DNA of 64,000 nt from Gammaproteobacteria bacterium (GCA_021772985.1 JAJFKX010000043.1:1-64000), one strand, 5' to 3'; counted from the stretch's first letter, positions 1 through 7,912 are shown. Made by a program: numbers and translations. Notes: generated from the letters alone by a model not told the origin.

Positions 1-2
1 AA

Positions 3-119
3 ATGCAAGCTTTATGTGCGATCCAACGCAAAATGCTCACAGGCTTATGGGCTTGCCTCAGAAACAATCAACCATTTGATAGCAGCTTATTGTTTGCCAT
101 TAAACCAGATAATGCTTGA
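3..119 (+). CDS. C-terminal fragment, possibly IS110-family transposase (partial)
   Basis: An open frame enters from the left edge and stops at 117-119, giving about 38 residues. The segment QRKMLTGLWACLRNN followed by 'PFD' resembles the C-terminal tail of IS110/IS116-type transposases, which often end with a basic helix and a '(Y/F)D' motif. Two other frames are also open here for short distances, so the coding assignment is tentative. If right, an insertion sequence lies just upstream of ssrA. Confidence 0.35.
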   Translation: MQALCAIQRKMLTGLWACLRNNQPFDSSLLFAIKPDNA

Positions 120-165
120 CGATTAACTAAGTATCTACAAATTAATATAATTTCGGGAACCACCC

Positions 166-201
166 TTGACTCTGGCCTGTCTTACCCAACATTGTTACTA
201 T
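166..201 (+). promoter_or_regulatory. possible ssrA promoter region
   Basis: A TTGACT hexamer (166-171) and a TACTAT hexamer (196-201) lie upstream of the tmRNA 5' end at 216. The 24-base spacing is too long for a standard sigma-70 promoter. The -10-like element is well placed (15 bases before the RNA), so it may pair with a weaker -35 around 173-178. Confidence 0.3.
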
Positions 202-215
202 AACAACCGTTTACC

Positions 216-574
216 GGGGGCGTTCTGGCTTCGACGTGGGTAGTGAAGTTCTCCGGTGCATGTCGAGCATTGTGGTAGTCTCGTAAAACCTCTACAAAAC
301 TTTTAGTTGCCAACGACGACAACTACGCTTTAGCGGCTTAAAAACCCGTTTTGCGCCTTCACCTAGCGAGCCTGTGCGTTAGAACTGAAGGTCACCTTAG
401 CAGGATCGCCACCCAACGCGTTTCAGGTTGGACTGGCTAAAACCCACTGTGACTGGCTGGTGGACTGCCCTGCCCCTCGGGCTGAAATCAGTAAGAAATA
501 ATTGATGGGATAAGCATGTAGAGCCAAGAATAGATCACTTGCGGACGCGGGTTCAACTCCCGCCGCCTCCACCA
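216..574 (+). ncRNA. ssrA: tmRNA (ssrA)
   Basis: Transfer-messenger RNA that rescues stalled ribosomes with SmpB and tags the nascent peptide. The 5' end GGGGGCG (216-222) pairs with CGCCUCC near the 3' end (564-570), followed by ACCA (571-574). A T-arm-like GGTTCAACTCC lies at 550-560. The mRNA-like segment after GTTGCC encodes the tag ANDDNYALAA and a TAA stop around 310-340; this tag is the same as in Pseudomonas-type gammaproteobacteria. The 3' end is the integration site of the islands that follow: a decayed copy of it lies at 18,370 and an even more decayed one near 33,080. Confidence 0.97.
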
Positions 575-810
575 TCAGAAGGTTTCATAAGAGCCTAAAA
601 AGACCCGATAAACCATATAAAACAAAGGTTTATTGGGTTTTTTATTGCCTATAGCGTTCTAAAGCATCCTACAAAATCCGACTTTTATAGCAGTATCTAT
701 TGTAGTACCATGTTGGCATCACCATAGGGGTACTACTAAAATGGCCCGAATAACCAAACCTTTAACCAACACTGAGGTTAAACACGCCAAACCTAAAACA
801 AAAATTTACA
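552..810 (+). repeat. left attachment region (attL of element A), direct repeat copy 1
   Basis: From TTCAACTCCCGCCGC in the tmRNA T-arm through the terminator, the integrase leader and about the first 20 integrase codons, this sequence aligns with 18,370-18,619. The long match beyond the tRNA-like core shows that a related element with a related integrase once stood at the second position. The attL/attR roles are inferred from the known use of ssrA 3' ends by P4-type integrases. Confidence 0.75.
602..643 (+). terminator. rho-independent terminator of ssrA
   Basis: CCCGATAAACC (604-614) pairs with GGTTTATTGGG (627-637, one G-T pair) and is followed by a run of T. A near-copy stands at 18,416-18,457 behind the second ssrA 3'-end copy, so the terminator is part of the duplicated attachment region. 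Confidence 0.85.
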
Positions 811-1985
811 CGCTTTCAGATGGTGGCGGTCTGCAACTACGAGTTAAACCCAACGGTTCAAAACACTGGCTATTTGATTATTACCGGCCCTTTACCAAAA
901 AACGAACCTGTTTGAGCTTTGGCGCATATCCCGACTTATCACTTGCAGCAGCACGTAACAAACGTAATGCTGCGAAAGCGCTACTGGTCAAAGATATCGA
1001 CCCTAAAGAGTACCGCGATGAAACCGAGCGCCTAAACGAGACAGCCCATAGCAATACGCTTCAATTCATTGCATCGCAATGGTTGGAAATCAAAAAGGCC
1101 AAAGTCTCAGCCAATCATGCCAAAGATGCTTGGCGCTCGCTTGAACTGCACATCTTCCCCAATCTTGGCAAACTGCCAATACACAAGGTTTCCGCCGTTA
1201 AAGCGATTGAAACCATCAAGCCGATTGCAGCCAAAGGCAGCCTGGAAACCGTTAAACGCCTTTGCCAACGTCTTAACGAGATCATGATCTATGCCGTCAA
1301 TACAGGTTTGTTACCTGCCAACCCGTTAAGCGGGATAAGCAAGGCTTTTCAGCCTCCAGTCAAACAACACTTGCCAACACTAAAACCTGAACAGCTACCT
1401 ACGCTAATGAAAATGCTATCCATAGCCAGCATCAAACTCACCACGCGCTGCTTAATCGAATGGCAGTTACACACGATGGTTAGGCCAAGTGAAGCGGCTG
1501 GCGCACGCTGGGATGAAATAGATTTTGATAAAAGCCTATGGAATATCCCCGCCAAACGGATGAAAAAGAAAAAGCCTCATTGTGTCCCCCTATCTTCACA
1601 ATGCTTGGAACTGTTGGACGTGATGCAGCCAATTAGCTCCGGTAGTGAGTTTATCTTTCCATCGGATAGAAACCCTAAAGCACCGACTAACTCACAAACC
1701 GCTAACACGGCTTTAAAACGAATGGGGTTTGATAAACAGCTTGTCGCACATGGCCTGAGAGCACTGGCCAGCACCACTCTAAACGAGCAAGGATTCGACC
1801 CAGATATTATTGAAGCAGCCCTGGCTCATGTTGGTAATAACGAAGTACGGAATGCTTACAACCGTGCAGAGTACCTCCAACGCAGAATACCAGTTATGAA
1901 CTGGTGGAGTGATCATATTGAAAGTGCAGCTACAGGCAACATGAGTCTGACCGGCAAACAGGCACTTAAGCTAGTGGAAAACTAA
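741..1985 (+). CDS. int: P4-type tyrosine integrase of element A
   Basis: Site-specific recombinase of the P4/DUF4102 family, which inserts genomic islands at the 3' ends of tRNA and tmRNA genes. The N-terminal DUF4102-like arm-binding domain is seen in residues ~1-90 (DGGGLQLRVKPNGSKHW), a core-binding domain in ~100-200, and a catalytic domain after ~210 with Arg in 'MVRPSEA' (~248), HGLR (~337-340), His (~363) and the Tyr nucleophile in 'NAYNRAEYL' (~373). The 414-residue length is normal for the family. It lies 167 bases behind ssrA in the same direction, the usual layout. ATG 741 fits the start because the second copy at 18,544 begins at the same codon. It looks intact, so element A may still be mobile. 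Confidence 0.95.
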   Translation: MARITKPLTNTEVKHAKPKTKIYTLSDGGGLQLRVKPNGSKHWLFDYYRPFTKKRTCLSFGAYPDLSLAAARNKRNAAKALLVKDIDPKEYRDETERLNETAHSNTLQFIASQWLEIKKAKVSANHAKDAWRSLELHIFPNLGKLPIHKVSAVKAIETIKPIAAKGSLETVKRLCQRLNEIMIYAVNTGLLPANPLSGISKAFQPPVKQHLPTLKPEQLPTLMKMLSIASIKLTTRCLIEWQLHTMVRPSEAAGARWDEIDFDKSLWNIPAKRMKKKKPHCVPLSSQCLELLDVMQPISSGSEFIFPSDRNPKAPTNSQTANTALKRMGFDKQLVAHGLRALASTTLNEQGFDPDIIEAALAHVGNNEVRNAYNRAEYLQRRIPVMNWWSDHIESAATGNMSLTGKQALKLVEN

Positions 1986-2028
1986 TAAACAGTGGAGCTT
2001 TGTTCAAACGAGGATTGTAAATAGCTAG

Positions 2029-2238
2029 TCAATCAATCAGGCAAACACATTTACCCTCAAAGCGTATCTTACCGGTTGCGAGAATGGCGGCTTCCAGTTT
2101 GGCTATCGTTGATGTATAGGTGTCTTTGCCGTTTTCAAAACTATAAATAGTTGTCTTGCTCACCTTGGATTCATTCGAGAGATCATCCATGCGCCATTTA
2201 AGCGCAGCTCTTGCCATCCTGCATTGCTCCGGTGTCAT
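2029..2238 (-). CDS. small Xre-family HTH regulator
   Basis: A 69-residue protein starting MTPEQCRMARAALKW. The open frame extends 34 codons further upstream, but that extension is hydrophobic and unlike the family, so I chose ATG at 2238. The sequence runs as a single Xre/Cro helix-turn-helix: 'CRMARAALKW...LSNESKVSKTTIYSFENGK...ATIAKLEAAILATGKIRF', typical of phage/island transcriptional repressors. It is convergent with int and divergent from the small gene at 2429. Palindromic sites lie in the upstream region (2263-2339), which suggests autoregulation and control of the divergent transcript. Confidence 0.8.
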   Translation of the reverse strand: MTPEQCRMARAALKWRMDDLSNESKVSKTTIYSFENGKDTYTSTIAKLEAAILATGKIRFEGKCVCLID

Positions 2239-2262
2239 AGTTACTACCTTATATCGGCTTCT

Positions 2263-2339
2263 TGATAGAGAATAGCGTAATATTATCACTGAATAGCAGA
2301 ATATGATTGCTAAAAAGCAAACTCTGATATAGAATATCA
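2263..2339. promoter_or_regulatory. candidate operators for the Xre repressor
   Basis: A perfect palindrome TGATATAGAATATCA occupies 2325-2339. A related imperfect site, TGATAGAGAATAGC, is at 2263-2276. Both lie in the short region upstream of the Xre gene and towards the divergent gene at 2429. Assigning them to this regulator is inference from position and symmetry. Confidence 0.5.
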
Positions 2340-2428
2340 ATGTGAATGCTCTATAGAAAGAAGCGGAGCCAAGTGGTGCGCTAACACCACAAAGCCCCTA
2401 ACCACAACCCAACCCTGAGAGTTGAACC

Positions 2429-2698
2429 ATGGCTAACGAGAATTTTAACACCTTAGAAGTGATAGACGGTATTTTCATTATCAAACCTGACACTGATAAC
2501 AATGAACTGTTTGAAAAGCTCTCAGAGCGTTTGGCCCAGCTAGCCGCCGCAACTGTTCCTGGTGGAACCATCCAGCCCGATACACTCAGTGACAGGCTAC
2601 ACGATAACTACATGTGGATGCTCAACGCATTGACTGTTCAGGCATTCGGTATAGCTGACGAACTGTATACAAGGCAGATCAAAGCAAATCATGATTAA
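2429..2698 (+). CDS. small conserved island protein (DUF3077-like)
   Basis: An 89-residue acidic protein. It resembles the DUF3077-type small proteins found beside phage and island regulators: an N-terminal beta part (LEVIDGIFIIKPDTD) followed by helical 'ELFEKLSERLAQLAAATV' and 'NYMWMLNALTVQAFGIADEL'. No catalytic motif is visible. It is divergent from the Xre regulator and convergent with the recombinase module that ends at 2723. The function is unknown and the family name is a tentative match. Confidence 0.6.
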   Translation: MANENFNTLEVIDGIFIIKPDTDNNELFEKLSERLAQLAAATVPGGTIQPDTLSDRLHDNYMWMLNALTVQAFGIADELYTRQIKANHD

Positions 2699-2722
2699 AG
2701 ATGGGGCTTGTAATAGTCGCGT

Positions 2723-3829
2723 CTATCTCAAAGATTGTTTTTTCACTTCACGCGCAATGACTTCTAATATAGCGTCAGCATTGATGGTTTCACAAACCTG
2801 GTCACGTGGCATTCCAAGTTGCTGGATAATCTCGACTTGCCGTCTTGGCTGAACCTCACCATAGCTATAAAAGGTTGTCAGCACCCCTTCATGCCCTAGA
2901 TTTTGGCTCCAAGATTTGAACTCTTCCGGGGTTCGGCAAATCTTCTCACCCAACTGCACCAGCGTGTTACGAAAAGCATGTGGGTTAAAGTGTGGAAGGC
3001 CTGCCGATTCAAAGGCTTCCTTGAAGATTCTACGAATAGGTGAAGCTGTACTCCAATGTTCTTTTTTGATGTCACCGGCTTGAAAAGTATGGTTTGCTCC
3101 TAACTCCATAGTTGTTTTTGGGAATAATGGATCATCATTACCCCATAGCCGATCATTGCGAAGGTAGCCCACCCAATCGCGTATGATCGAGATAATCTCT
3201 TCCCCCACAGGGAAAAATGAGGTTGTAAACGTTTTGCTAAATTTGGTATTCACTTCTCTGGCATCTTGAAACAAGCTACCCGCTTGCAAATCAATGTGCT
3301 TGAGTTTTATGGATGCAATGGCGCTATCCCTTGCCCCGGTTGCTAGTGTAAAGGCCAGTAGACAACGGTTGCGCCTTTCAAGCACAGTGCCAGCGGGCAT
3401 ACAGTCAATCACATGCTTAATCTGTTCTATGGTCGGCACTGGCTTCTGACGTTTGGCTGTGGCTATGCGGGCATCTTTTTCGGACAGGTTGAAATACTCA
3501 GCATCACAATAACTGATTCGGGACTTGTAACCCGCCTGCATGGACAACCATTCAAAGAAGGTTTTTAGATGCCTCAAGGTTGCGTTCAGCGTTGATTTGC
3601 TTAGCGGCTTTTGGGTTTGTTGGTTTTTCTGGTCAGCCAAATGATGCTTAAAGCCTACCGCTTGTTGATAGTGATAGGCTTTGAAATCCTTGTGTTTGGT
3701 ATAGGTTTCAAACCGGCTCAGGGCTTTTGCCACGGCGTCCACGGATGACTCATCCAGGCGCTTGGCCTCTTTCAGAAAAGTGAAGTATTGCCGCTTGATT
3801 CGCTCGTTTTTGGGGTTGTGTTTTTTCAT
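2723..3829 (-). CDS. second tyrosine recombinase (last gene of AlpA-HTH-recombinase module)
   Basis: 368 residues, a complete tyrosine recombinase. A SAM-like core-binding domain covers ~20-105 and the catalytic domain follows with Arg167 (TGARDS), His284/Arg287 (HAFR), His313 (GHEG) and Tyr321 or Tyr323. It is unrelated in detail to the P4-type integrase at 741. It starts 12 bases behind the HTH gene, so the three genes 4500-2723 read as one operon. The conserved order AlpA, HTH protein, recombinase suggests a self-contained recombination module, perhaps for excision or an independent integrative unit. A decayed copy of the junction between this gene and its upstream neighbour lies at 26,320-26,402. 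Confidence 0.85.
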   Translation of the reverse strand: MKKHNPKNERIKRQYFTFLKEAKRLDESSVDAVAKALSRFETYTKHKDFKAYHYQQAVGFKHHLADQKNQQTQKPLSKSTLNATLRHLKTFFEWLSMQAGYKSRISYCDAEYFNLSEKDARIATAKRQKPVPTIEQIKHVIDCMPAGTVLERRNRCLLAFTLATGARDSAIASIKLKHIDLQAGSLFQDAREVNTKFSKTFTTSFFPVGEEIISIIRDWVGYLRNDRLWGNDDPLFPKTTMELGANHTFQAGDIKKEHWSTASPIRRIFKEAFESAGLPHFNPHAFRNTLVQLGEKICRTPEEFKSWSQNLGHEGVLTTFYSYGEVQPRRQVEIIQQLGMPRDQVCETINADAILEVIAREVKKQSLR

Positions 3830-3841
3830 GGTTTGACTGCC

Positions 3842-4306
3842 CTATCTAATGTCACTGTTTAAGACGGGTTTGGCCCTATTGTTTATATGCTCCGGGGTAG
3901 TCGAGATTGAAAGGTCGAAAATCGTGGTATAACGCTCCAGACTCGCATGGCTCGCATACTTGTTGATAATGCCGTCACACGTTGAGCAGATACCCGACAA
4001 TCGACCTTTTGTGCTGGAAGTGGGCAAGTATTCAACAAATCCCTCAGCTGGTTTTTGAGGGGATTTGCAGCGGAAGCAATACATTTGATCTGGATTGCAG
4101 CGCTGCTTTTTCTTAGTCCTTCTATCCTGCAAAAACTGCTTCAAGTCAGCCCCCAAAATCAGATAGGGTTTTCGCTCATCCAGGTAAGGCAACCCGGCCC
4201 TTAACCAATGGCTGACAGTGTTCTTATGAACCCCATACAATCGGGCTGCCTCTTCAACGCTGTAGTTGCGGTGAATTTTGACCAGGTTAGGGTTGTAATT
4301 GGCCAC
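3842..4306 (-). CDS. HTH plus zinc-ribbon-like protein of the recombinase module
   Basis: 154 residues. The N-terminal part (residues ~12-60) reads as a MerR/excisionase-like helix-turn-helix: 'YSVEEAARLYGVHKNTVSHWLRAG', then 'PYLILGADLKQFLQDRR'. The middle has two Cys pairs, CFRCKSP (~77-80) and CSTCDG (~107-110), which look like a zinc ribbon. Its start ATG shares one base with the stop of the AlpA-like gene (TAATG), a sign of translational coupling. It is probably a DNA-binding accessory factor for the recombinase downstream; that role is inferred from position only. Confidence 0.75.
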   Translation of the reverse strand: MANYNPNLVKIHRNYSVEEAARLYGVHKNTVSHWLRAGLPYLDERKPYLILGADLKQFLQDRRTKKKQRCNPDQMYCFRCKSPQKPAEGFVEYLPTSSTKGRLSGICSTCDGIINKYASHASLERYTTIFDLSISTTPEHINNRAKPVLNSDIR

Positions 4307-4500
4307 TACTCAGAAGTCCGACTCTGCTCGACCTTCTCAGCCAACCAATCATCAATTTCGTGCTCAAGCCAACCCACCGCCCTACCACCTAACGATATCG
4401 GCGCTGGAAACTCGCCGTTGGCAATTCTTAAATATATGCTGCTTTTGGATAACCCAGTACGCGACTTAGTTACGGGAAGCCTTAGAATGTTGTACTTCAT
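4306..4500 (-). CDS. AlpA-family regulator / excisionase-like protein
   Basis: 64 residues with the AlpA/MerR-like winged-helix pattern: 'ILRLPVTKSRTGLSKSSIYLRIANGEFPAPISLGGRAVGWLEHEIDDWL'. AlpA-type proteins activate or direct excision in island integrase systems. It is the first gene of the 4500-2723 operon and is preceded by a 9-bp inverted repeat (4503-4538) that could be its binding site. The length is normal for the family. Confidence 0.88.
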   Translation of the reverse strand: MKYNILRLPVTKSRTGLSKSSIYLRIANGEFPAPISLGGRAVGWLEHEIDDWLAEKVEQSRTSE

Positions 4501-4502
4501 AT

Positions 4503-4538
4503 TGAAACCTCATTAAGCCAATTAGGAACGAGGTTTCA
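4503..4538. promoter_or_regulatory. inverted repeat upstream of the AlpA operon
   Basis: TGAAACCTC (4503-4511) and GAGGTTTCA (4530-4538) form a perfect 9-bp inverted repeat with an 18-base spacer, directly upstream of the AlpA start at 4500. It could be an operator or the core site of the module's tyrosine recombinase. A tandem 'GGGCGA' follows at ~4547-4562. Confidence 0.45.
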
Positions 4539-4659
4539 GATTAGGTGGGCGAAATGGGCGATAGAATATGTCGCAGATTCACCAATCAGGTTGGCTCTGC
4601 TATTAAAATCAAAGGCTTAGCTTATAGGCTGTTAGCTGTCTTGGCGCAATCCCAACGCG

Positions 4660-4795
4660 TAACCTATTGATATTAAATTGGTATTTTGGGCAAAAACTTT
4701 CCGCCCAACTTTTTTATCTGATCCGTATGAGGATGGTTTCTGAATCTCTTCCCTTAGCTACTGGCAATTGAGCGACCCGTTACGCGTACCACTTC
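4660..4795 (-). pseudogene. relic of the 3' end of the gene at 9516-10340
   Basis: On the minus strand this stretch resembles the last ~30 codons and 3' flank of the gene at 9516-10340 (copy around 9455-9600). The intact protein ends WYSQQ-IAKLSVAQGRDSETI and the relic reads WYA-stop-RVAQLPVAKGRDSETI. The match continues through TTTCCGCCCAACTTT past the stop. The two copies flank the cassette array. The rest of 4539-4976 has no gene I can support. Confidence 0.7.
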
Positions 4796-4976
4796 TGGCC
4801 ATATTTGAATGCTTTGTTAGCAGTGATACATCGGCACACTGACAAGCCCACGATCTTTAGCCCAATCATGCTGCTTGTATTTCTGGTTGTTAGCGCTGCT
4901 CACAACATCAACAGCGCACGAAGAGCCTACGATTTAAATTTTCTGGTTTGTGAGTGTCGTCGAGCTCACTATTGAT

Positions 4977-5048
4977 ACATAACGTCGCGCTCTGCGGCAA
5001 TTTTGGAGCGCAGCGGAAAAATTGTCCGACAGCAGCGCCTTGTTATGC
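4977..5048 (-). repeat. attC site 1 (72 bp)
   Basis: Outer boxes ACATAAC (4977-4983) and GTTATGC (5042-5048) bound an imperfect hairpin with CAATTTT/AAAATTG and GCGCT/AGCGC arms. It lies 16 bases behind the stop of the gene at 5065-6822, the usual position of an integron attC site. Identification is from box sequence, symmetry and placement. Confidence 0.75.
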
Positions 5049-5064
5049 CAACTTGCGAGCCTCA

Positions 5065-6822
5065 TCATTTTTTAGGCTTTTCAAACATCATCTTACCAAT
5101 CCACCAAATTGACTGCCCAACATTGGAAATCAATTGTTGCCCTTGCCTTAAAAACGAATTTTCATTGTCAATTTCGGCAAGCTCTAAGGCTTCTCGGATC
5201 TTTGAACTTGTCGGGTGGGCATCACCTACACGCATATCATAAGCACCTACAATTGGCCCAAAGACTTTACGAGCAGTATCATCGCCAACTTTCTGGGATA
5301 GTATGTCTTCTAGTAGTTTGTTTGAGCCAAGTTTATCCTTATTCGCATGTGTTGATAACGTCCGCAACTCTTTGACATTAAGCCGGTCAGAGAAAACGCG
5401 CACAATTTCTTTTGCTAGTCTCAGCAATGACGCCTGATCTTTACTTTCGAATCTGGATATTTTCTTTAAGGCTTCCGAACGGTCTAAATCATGTGAGAAA
5501 AGAGAAACATTAAACTCTTGCTTAAATCCATTCTCAAGCATACCCATTACTTCGAAAAGCAACTCCTCTACTGCATGCGTGGATGCTGGTTGAGCTTTCA
5601 CTTGAGAATCTAACAATTCACTGGAAACCTTGCCCTCTGGGACTGCATTATGGGCGGCCCATAAGTGCTGTTCCCATGAAGGGAGACGGGCGATGTCATA
5701 AGCATATACTGTAATGAAATCCGCTGAGTTTATTCCAAAGTGAATCCGATAACCGGAAGTGGAGTGAATAGAGCCCGTTTCGGCTGTATACCATTCAAGT
5801 GAGAAGCCTCGAAGCCCCAACAGTTCATTTACAATACTTGAACGAAACCACAACCATCTTCCAACGTCTTCATTGTTTAGCTCAGATGACGCGATTCGCG
5901 TACTATCTGTTTCGACTATGAATTGAGGTGAGTTTGTATCAGCGTCCCCTCTAACGCGCTTGCTTATGCTTTGGTGATCAATCCACTCATCCCGCCAAAA
6001 CTCTCCTTCCACCCGTATACCATCATAACCGGACTTGTTTCCTTCAGAGCTTTCATAATCAGTATTTTCGTTTGTTTCAGGCCCCATTACAGGAGCGTCT
6101 TCCTCTTCATCTACATCTGTGCGCCAAGCACGAAACATTGCCCAGCTACCACCAAATACATCATTCAAATTGCGAATAAGCAGTTCATATCGGCCGTCAT
6201 CCCTCTCTTCTTTGTGGTCTTCCAGGTCAGCGTATTCGCTATTTTCAAGTGTTGGTACGTTTTCCACTCTTTGCCGATAGTACGATAGCCTTAGAGACAA
6301 GTTTCTAGCCGCTAAATAGTCGAGAAGAAACTCTCTCTTTATTTCGATCAGGCGCTGCTCCCCTTTGTCATCGAGAACCTCCCGAGCTACTACTACAAAA
6401 TTTTCTTCAGGCCTTACCCAGTTATTCCCCTCTTTTATAAGCCGAAGCGCTACAACCAAGTCAGGATTTAATACCCATAAGGTTCCGCCAACTAGAGGTT
6501 GAGGGTGCTCAAAAACAAGATGAATTCCGATTGGTTCTTTGTCATTCCATTGGTATTGTTCAATTGTAGAGTAATAACCATCTTCGTAGGCATAAGGTTG
6601 GGGTGTACACCCAATCCCAATATCACTCCAGCTAGCTTTCTCTGCTATTTCTCTGTGCTCTGGGGGAAATGCTACAGAACCACAACCAAAGTACTCGCCA
6701 ACGTGCCCTGTATATTTACAATCTCCTTTTTCATCGTTAATGGATGCTCTCAAAGGCACCCAAGTTGACCTTGAAAAAGTCCGGCGTGTTTCCTTCTTTT
6801 GAAGAATCCAATCTTGATTCAT
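5065..6822 (-). CDS. large unrecognised cassette-encoded protein
   Basis: 585 residues, unusually long for an integron cassette gene. I do not recognise the family. It appears soluble, with no signal peptide or membrane segment. Residues ~200-270 are acidic and probably linker-like (EEEDAPVMGPETNENTDY). The C-terminal quarter is helical and contains Arg531-x4-His536 (MRVGDAHP). That fits the RX4-6H pattern of HEPN RNase-type domains, but the match is short. The gene sits between attC1 and attC2, so it forms a cassette, with the cassette edge GTTATGC only ~20 bases before its ATG. Neighbouring cassettes encode conflict-type proteins, so a defence role is possible but not shown. Confidence 0.75.
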   Translation of the reverse strand: MNQDWILQKKETRRTFSRSTWVPLRASINDEKGDCKYTGHVGEYFGCGSVAFPPEHREIAEKASWSDIGIGCTPQPYAYEDGYYSTIEQYQWNDKEPIGIHLVFEHPQPLVGGTLWVLNPDLVVALRLIKEGNNWVRPEENFVVVAREVLDDKGEQRLIEIKREFLLDYLAARNLSLRLSYYRQRVENVPTLENSEYADLEDHKEERDDGRYELLIRNLNDVFGGSWAMFRAWRTDVDEEEDAPVMGPETNENTDYESSEGNKSGYDGIRVEGEFWRDEWIDHQSISKRVRGDADTNSPQFIVETDSTRIASSELNNEDVGRWLWFRSSIVNELLGLRGFSLEWYTAETGSIHSTSGYRIHFGINSADFITVYAYDIARLPSWEQHLWAAHNAVPEGKVSSELLDSQVKAQPASTHAVEELLFEVMGMLENGFKQEFNVSLFSHDLDRSEALKKISRFESKDQASLLRLAKEIVRVFSDRLNVKELRTLSTHANKDKLGSNKLLEDILSQKVGDDTARKVFGPIVGAYDMRVGDAHPTSSKIREALELAEIDNENSFLRQGQQLISNVGQSIWWIGKMMFEKPKK

Positions 6823-6841
6823 TAATCGTCATTTCCTTTGG

Positions 6842-6922
6842 GCATAACGCCTCGGTAAGGTGCGCAAAAATGCGCAGCATTTATGCGTCCCAGCCAAAGG
6901 CGACTTTACCGACTTGTTAGCA
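6842..6922 (-). repeat. attC site 2 (81 bp)
   Basis: Outer boxes GCATAAC (6842-6848) and GTTAGCA (6916-6922), with inner arms TCGGTAA and TTACCGA giving a 7-bp stem. Nested GCGCA-type repeats sit in the loop. It begins three bases behind the stop of the gene at 6926-7498. Confidence 0.85.
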
Positions 6923-6925
6923 GGG

Positions 6926-7498
6926 TTATTCAATTAAGCTACCTCCCCCAGCAGTAAAACCATACGCAAATGGATATTCACCTTCTATGCCTGCTGCTTC
7001 GTGAAGAATATGGACAGCAGCCTCAATTTGGGAGCGCGAGTTTTCAGCATTTTGAAGAGTACAAGATTGCTCCCAATCTGTTCTTAATTCCAGATAGTGC
7101 GGGTTTTCATTAAACTTTTCTAAGGATTGGACATCTTCTCCTTCAAGAACTACAGATTTTCCATGAGCGATGTCATTTCTAAATTTGAACAACTCTCGGA
7201 TTATCTGAAAAGGCATTTCGCCAAAATTGACAGGCACACCAATTCTTTCAGCTATTACATTGGTCTTATCCTTTGGATTTAATCTTTCTAATGCCTCCCA
7301 AGTTCTAAAAATCTTAGGACCGATATGGTTTAAATAAGCCTCATATGCAAAGGCAGTAAAAACTAGACTAGCTCGAAATTGGTGAATACTTCCTCTAGGG
7401 TCTTCTTTCGCAAGCTCTAGGAGACAATAAGACGTATGCCAAAATTCGGAGTAAGTAAAAACTTCTCTTCTACTAGTTACTTGGACTTTTCTATTCAT
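6926..7498 (-). CDS. HEPN-like cassette protein
   Basis: 190 residues. The central helical part contains FRNDIAHG with Arg107-x4-His112, the RX4-6H signature of HEPN ribonuclease/nucleotidyl-binding domains, preceded by 'FRASLVFTAFAYEAYLNHIG', a helix pattern common in HEPN-type RiboL-PSP/MAE families. HEPN proteins often act as toxins or abortive-infection RNases. No obvious partner nucleotidyltransferase is adjacent, so it may act alone or be a non-toxic variant. It lies between attC2 and attC3 as a single-gene cassette, with its ATG ~10 bases from the upstream attC. Confidence 0.75.
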   Translation of the reverse strand: MNRKVQVTSRREVFTYSEFWHTSYCLLELAKEDPRGSIHQFRASLVFTAFAYEAYLNHIGPKIFRTWEALERLNPKDKTNVIAERIGVPVNFGEMPFQIIRELFKFRNDIAHGKSVVLEGEDVQSLEKFNENPHYLELRTDWEQSCTLQNAENSRSQIEAAVHILHEAAGIEGEYPFAYGFTAGGGSLIE

Positions 7499-7508
7499 TC
7501 GACGACAC

Positions 7509-7601
7509 TGCTAACGCCTGAGTTCAGCAGCGGCCCGAAGGGCCAAGGAGCGCAGCGACGCAGCCAGCGAAGCTGGCGTCTGATGCAACGAATTGTTGGG
7601 C
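7509..7601 (-). repeat. attC site 3 (93 bp)
   Basis: Outer boxes TGCTAAC (7509-7515) and GTTGGGC (7595-7601). Two perfect inner hairpins, GGCCCGAAGGGCC and CCAGCGAAGCTGG, sit in the variable part. The flanking CGCCTGAGTTCAGC and GCAACGAATTGTTGGGC resemble attC sites common in proteobacterial cassettes. It follows the stop of the gene at 7614-7868 by 12 bases. Confidence 0.88.
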
Positions 7602-7613
7602 AGCCCCATTACG

Positions 7614-7868
7614 CTATTTCATTTCAATAGCATCAACTATATTTGTAGACAGGTACGCTATTGAATCACCGACCGCTTTCGCGCTAGAACAAGCTAGGAA
7701 GTCCAACGAGGCGGAAAGCATAAATGAACCCACCAGTTGAGGGTTCTCCTTAGCGAAGCCGTCCCCGAACTTCGTGTCAATCGCTTCTACAGCGGCATTC
7801 ATATATGTAGATGCCGTCATCCCTGCTTGACGCATGTAATCTTCTGGTTTCATTGGTTTATTCCTCAT
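7614..7868 (-). CDS. small unrecognised cassette protein
   Basis: 84 residues starting MRNKPMKPEDYMRQAGM. There is no recognised family, signal peptide or catalytic motif. The sequence is helix-prone and fairly neutral, with a moderately hydrophobic centre (LVGSFMLSASLDFLACSSA) too polar to be a clear membrane span. Position alone makes it a real gene candidate: it occupies the whole cassette between attC3 and attC4, the stop is 12 bases from attC3, and the ATG is close to the upstream cassette edge. Confidence 0.6.
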   Translation of the reverse strand: MRNKPMKPEDYMRQAGMTASTYMNAAVEAIDTKFGDGFAKENPQLVGSFMLSASLDFLACSSAKAVGDSIAYLSTNIVDAIEMK

Positions 7869-7912
7869 TCGGTAGGAGCACTATTTCCAGACCCATTGAA
7901 CATTCTGTGGCA

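Noticed and set aside
4812-4893. GTTAGCAG and GTTAGCGC motifs left of attC1, as further attC sites
   Set aside because: No matching RYYYAAC partner at suitable distance with inner symmetry could be found, and there is no gene to go with them.
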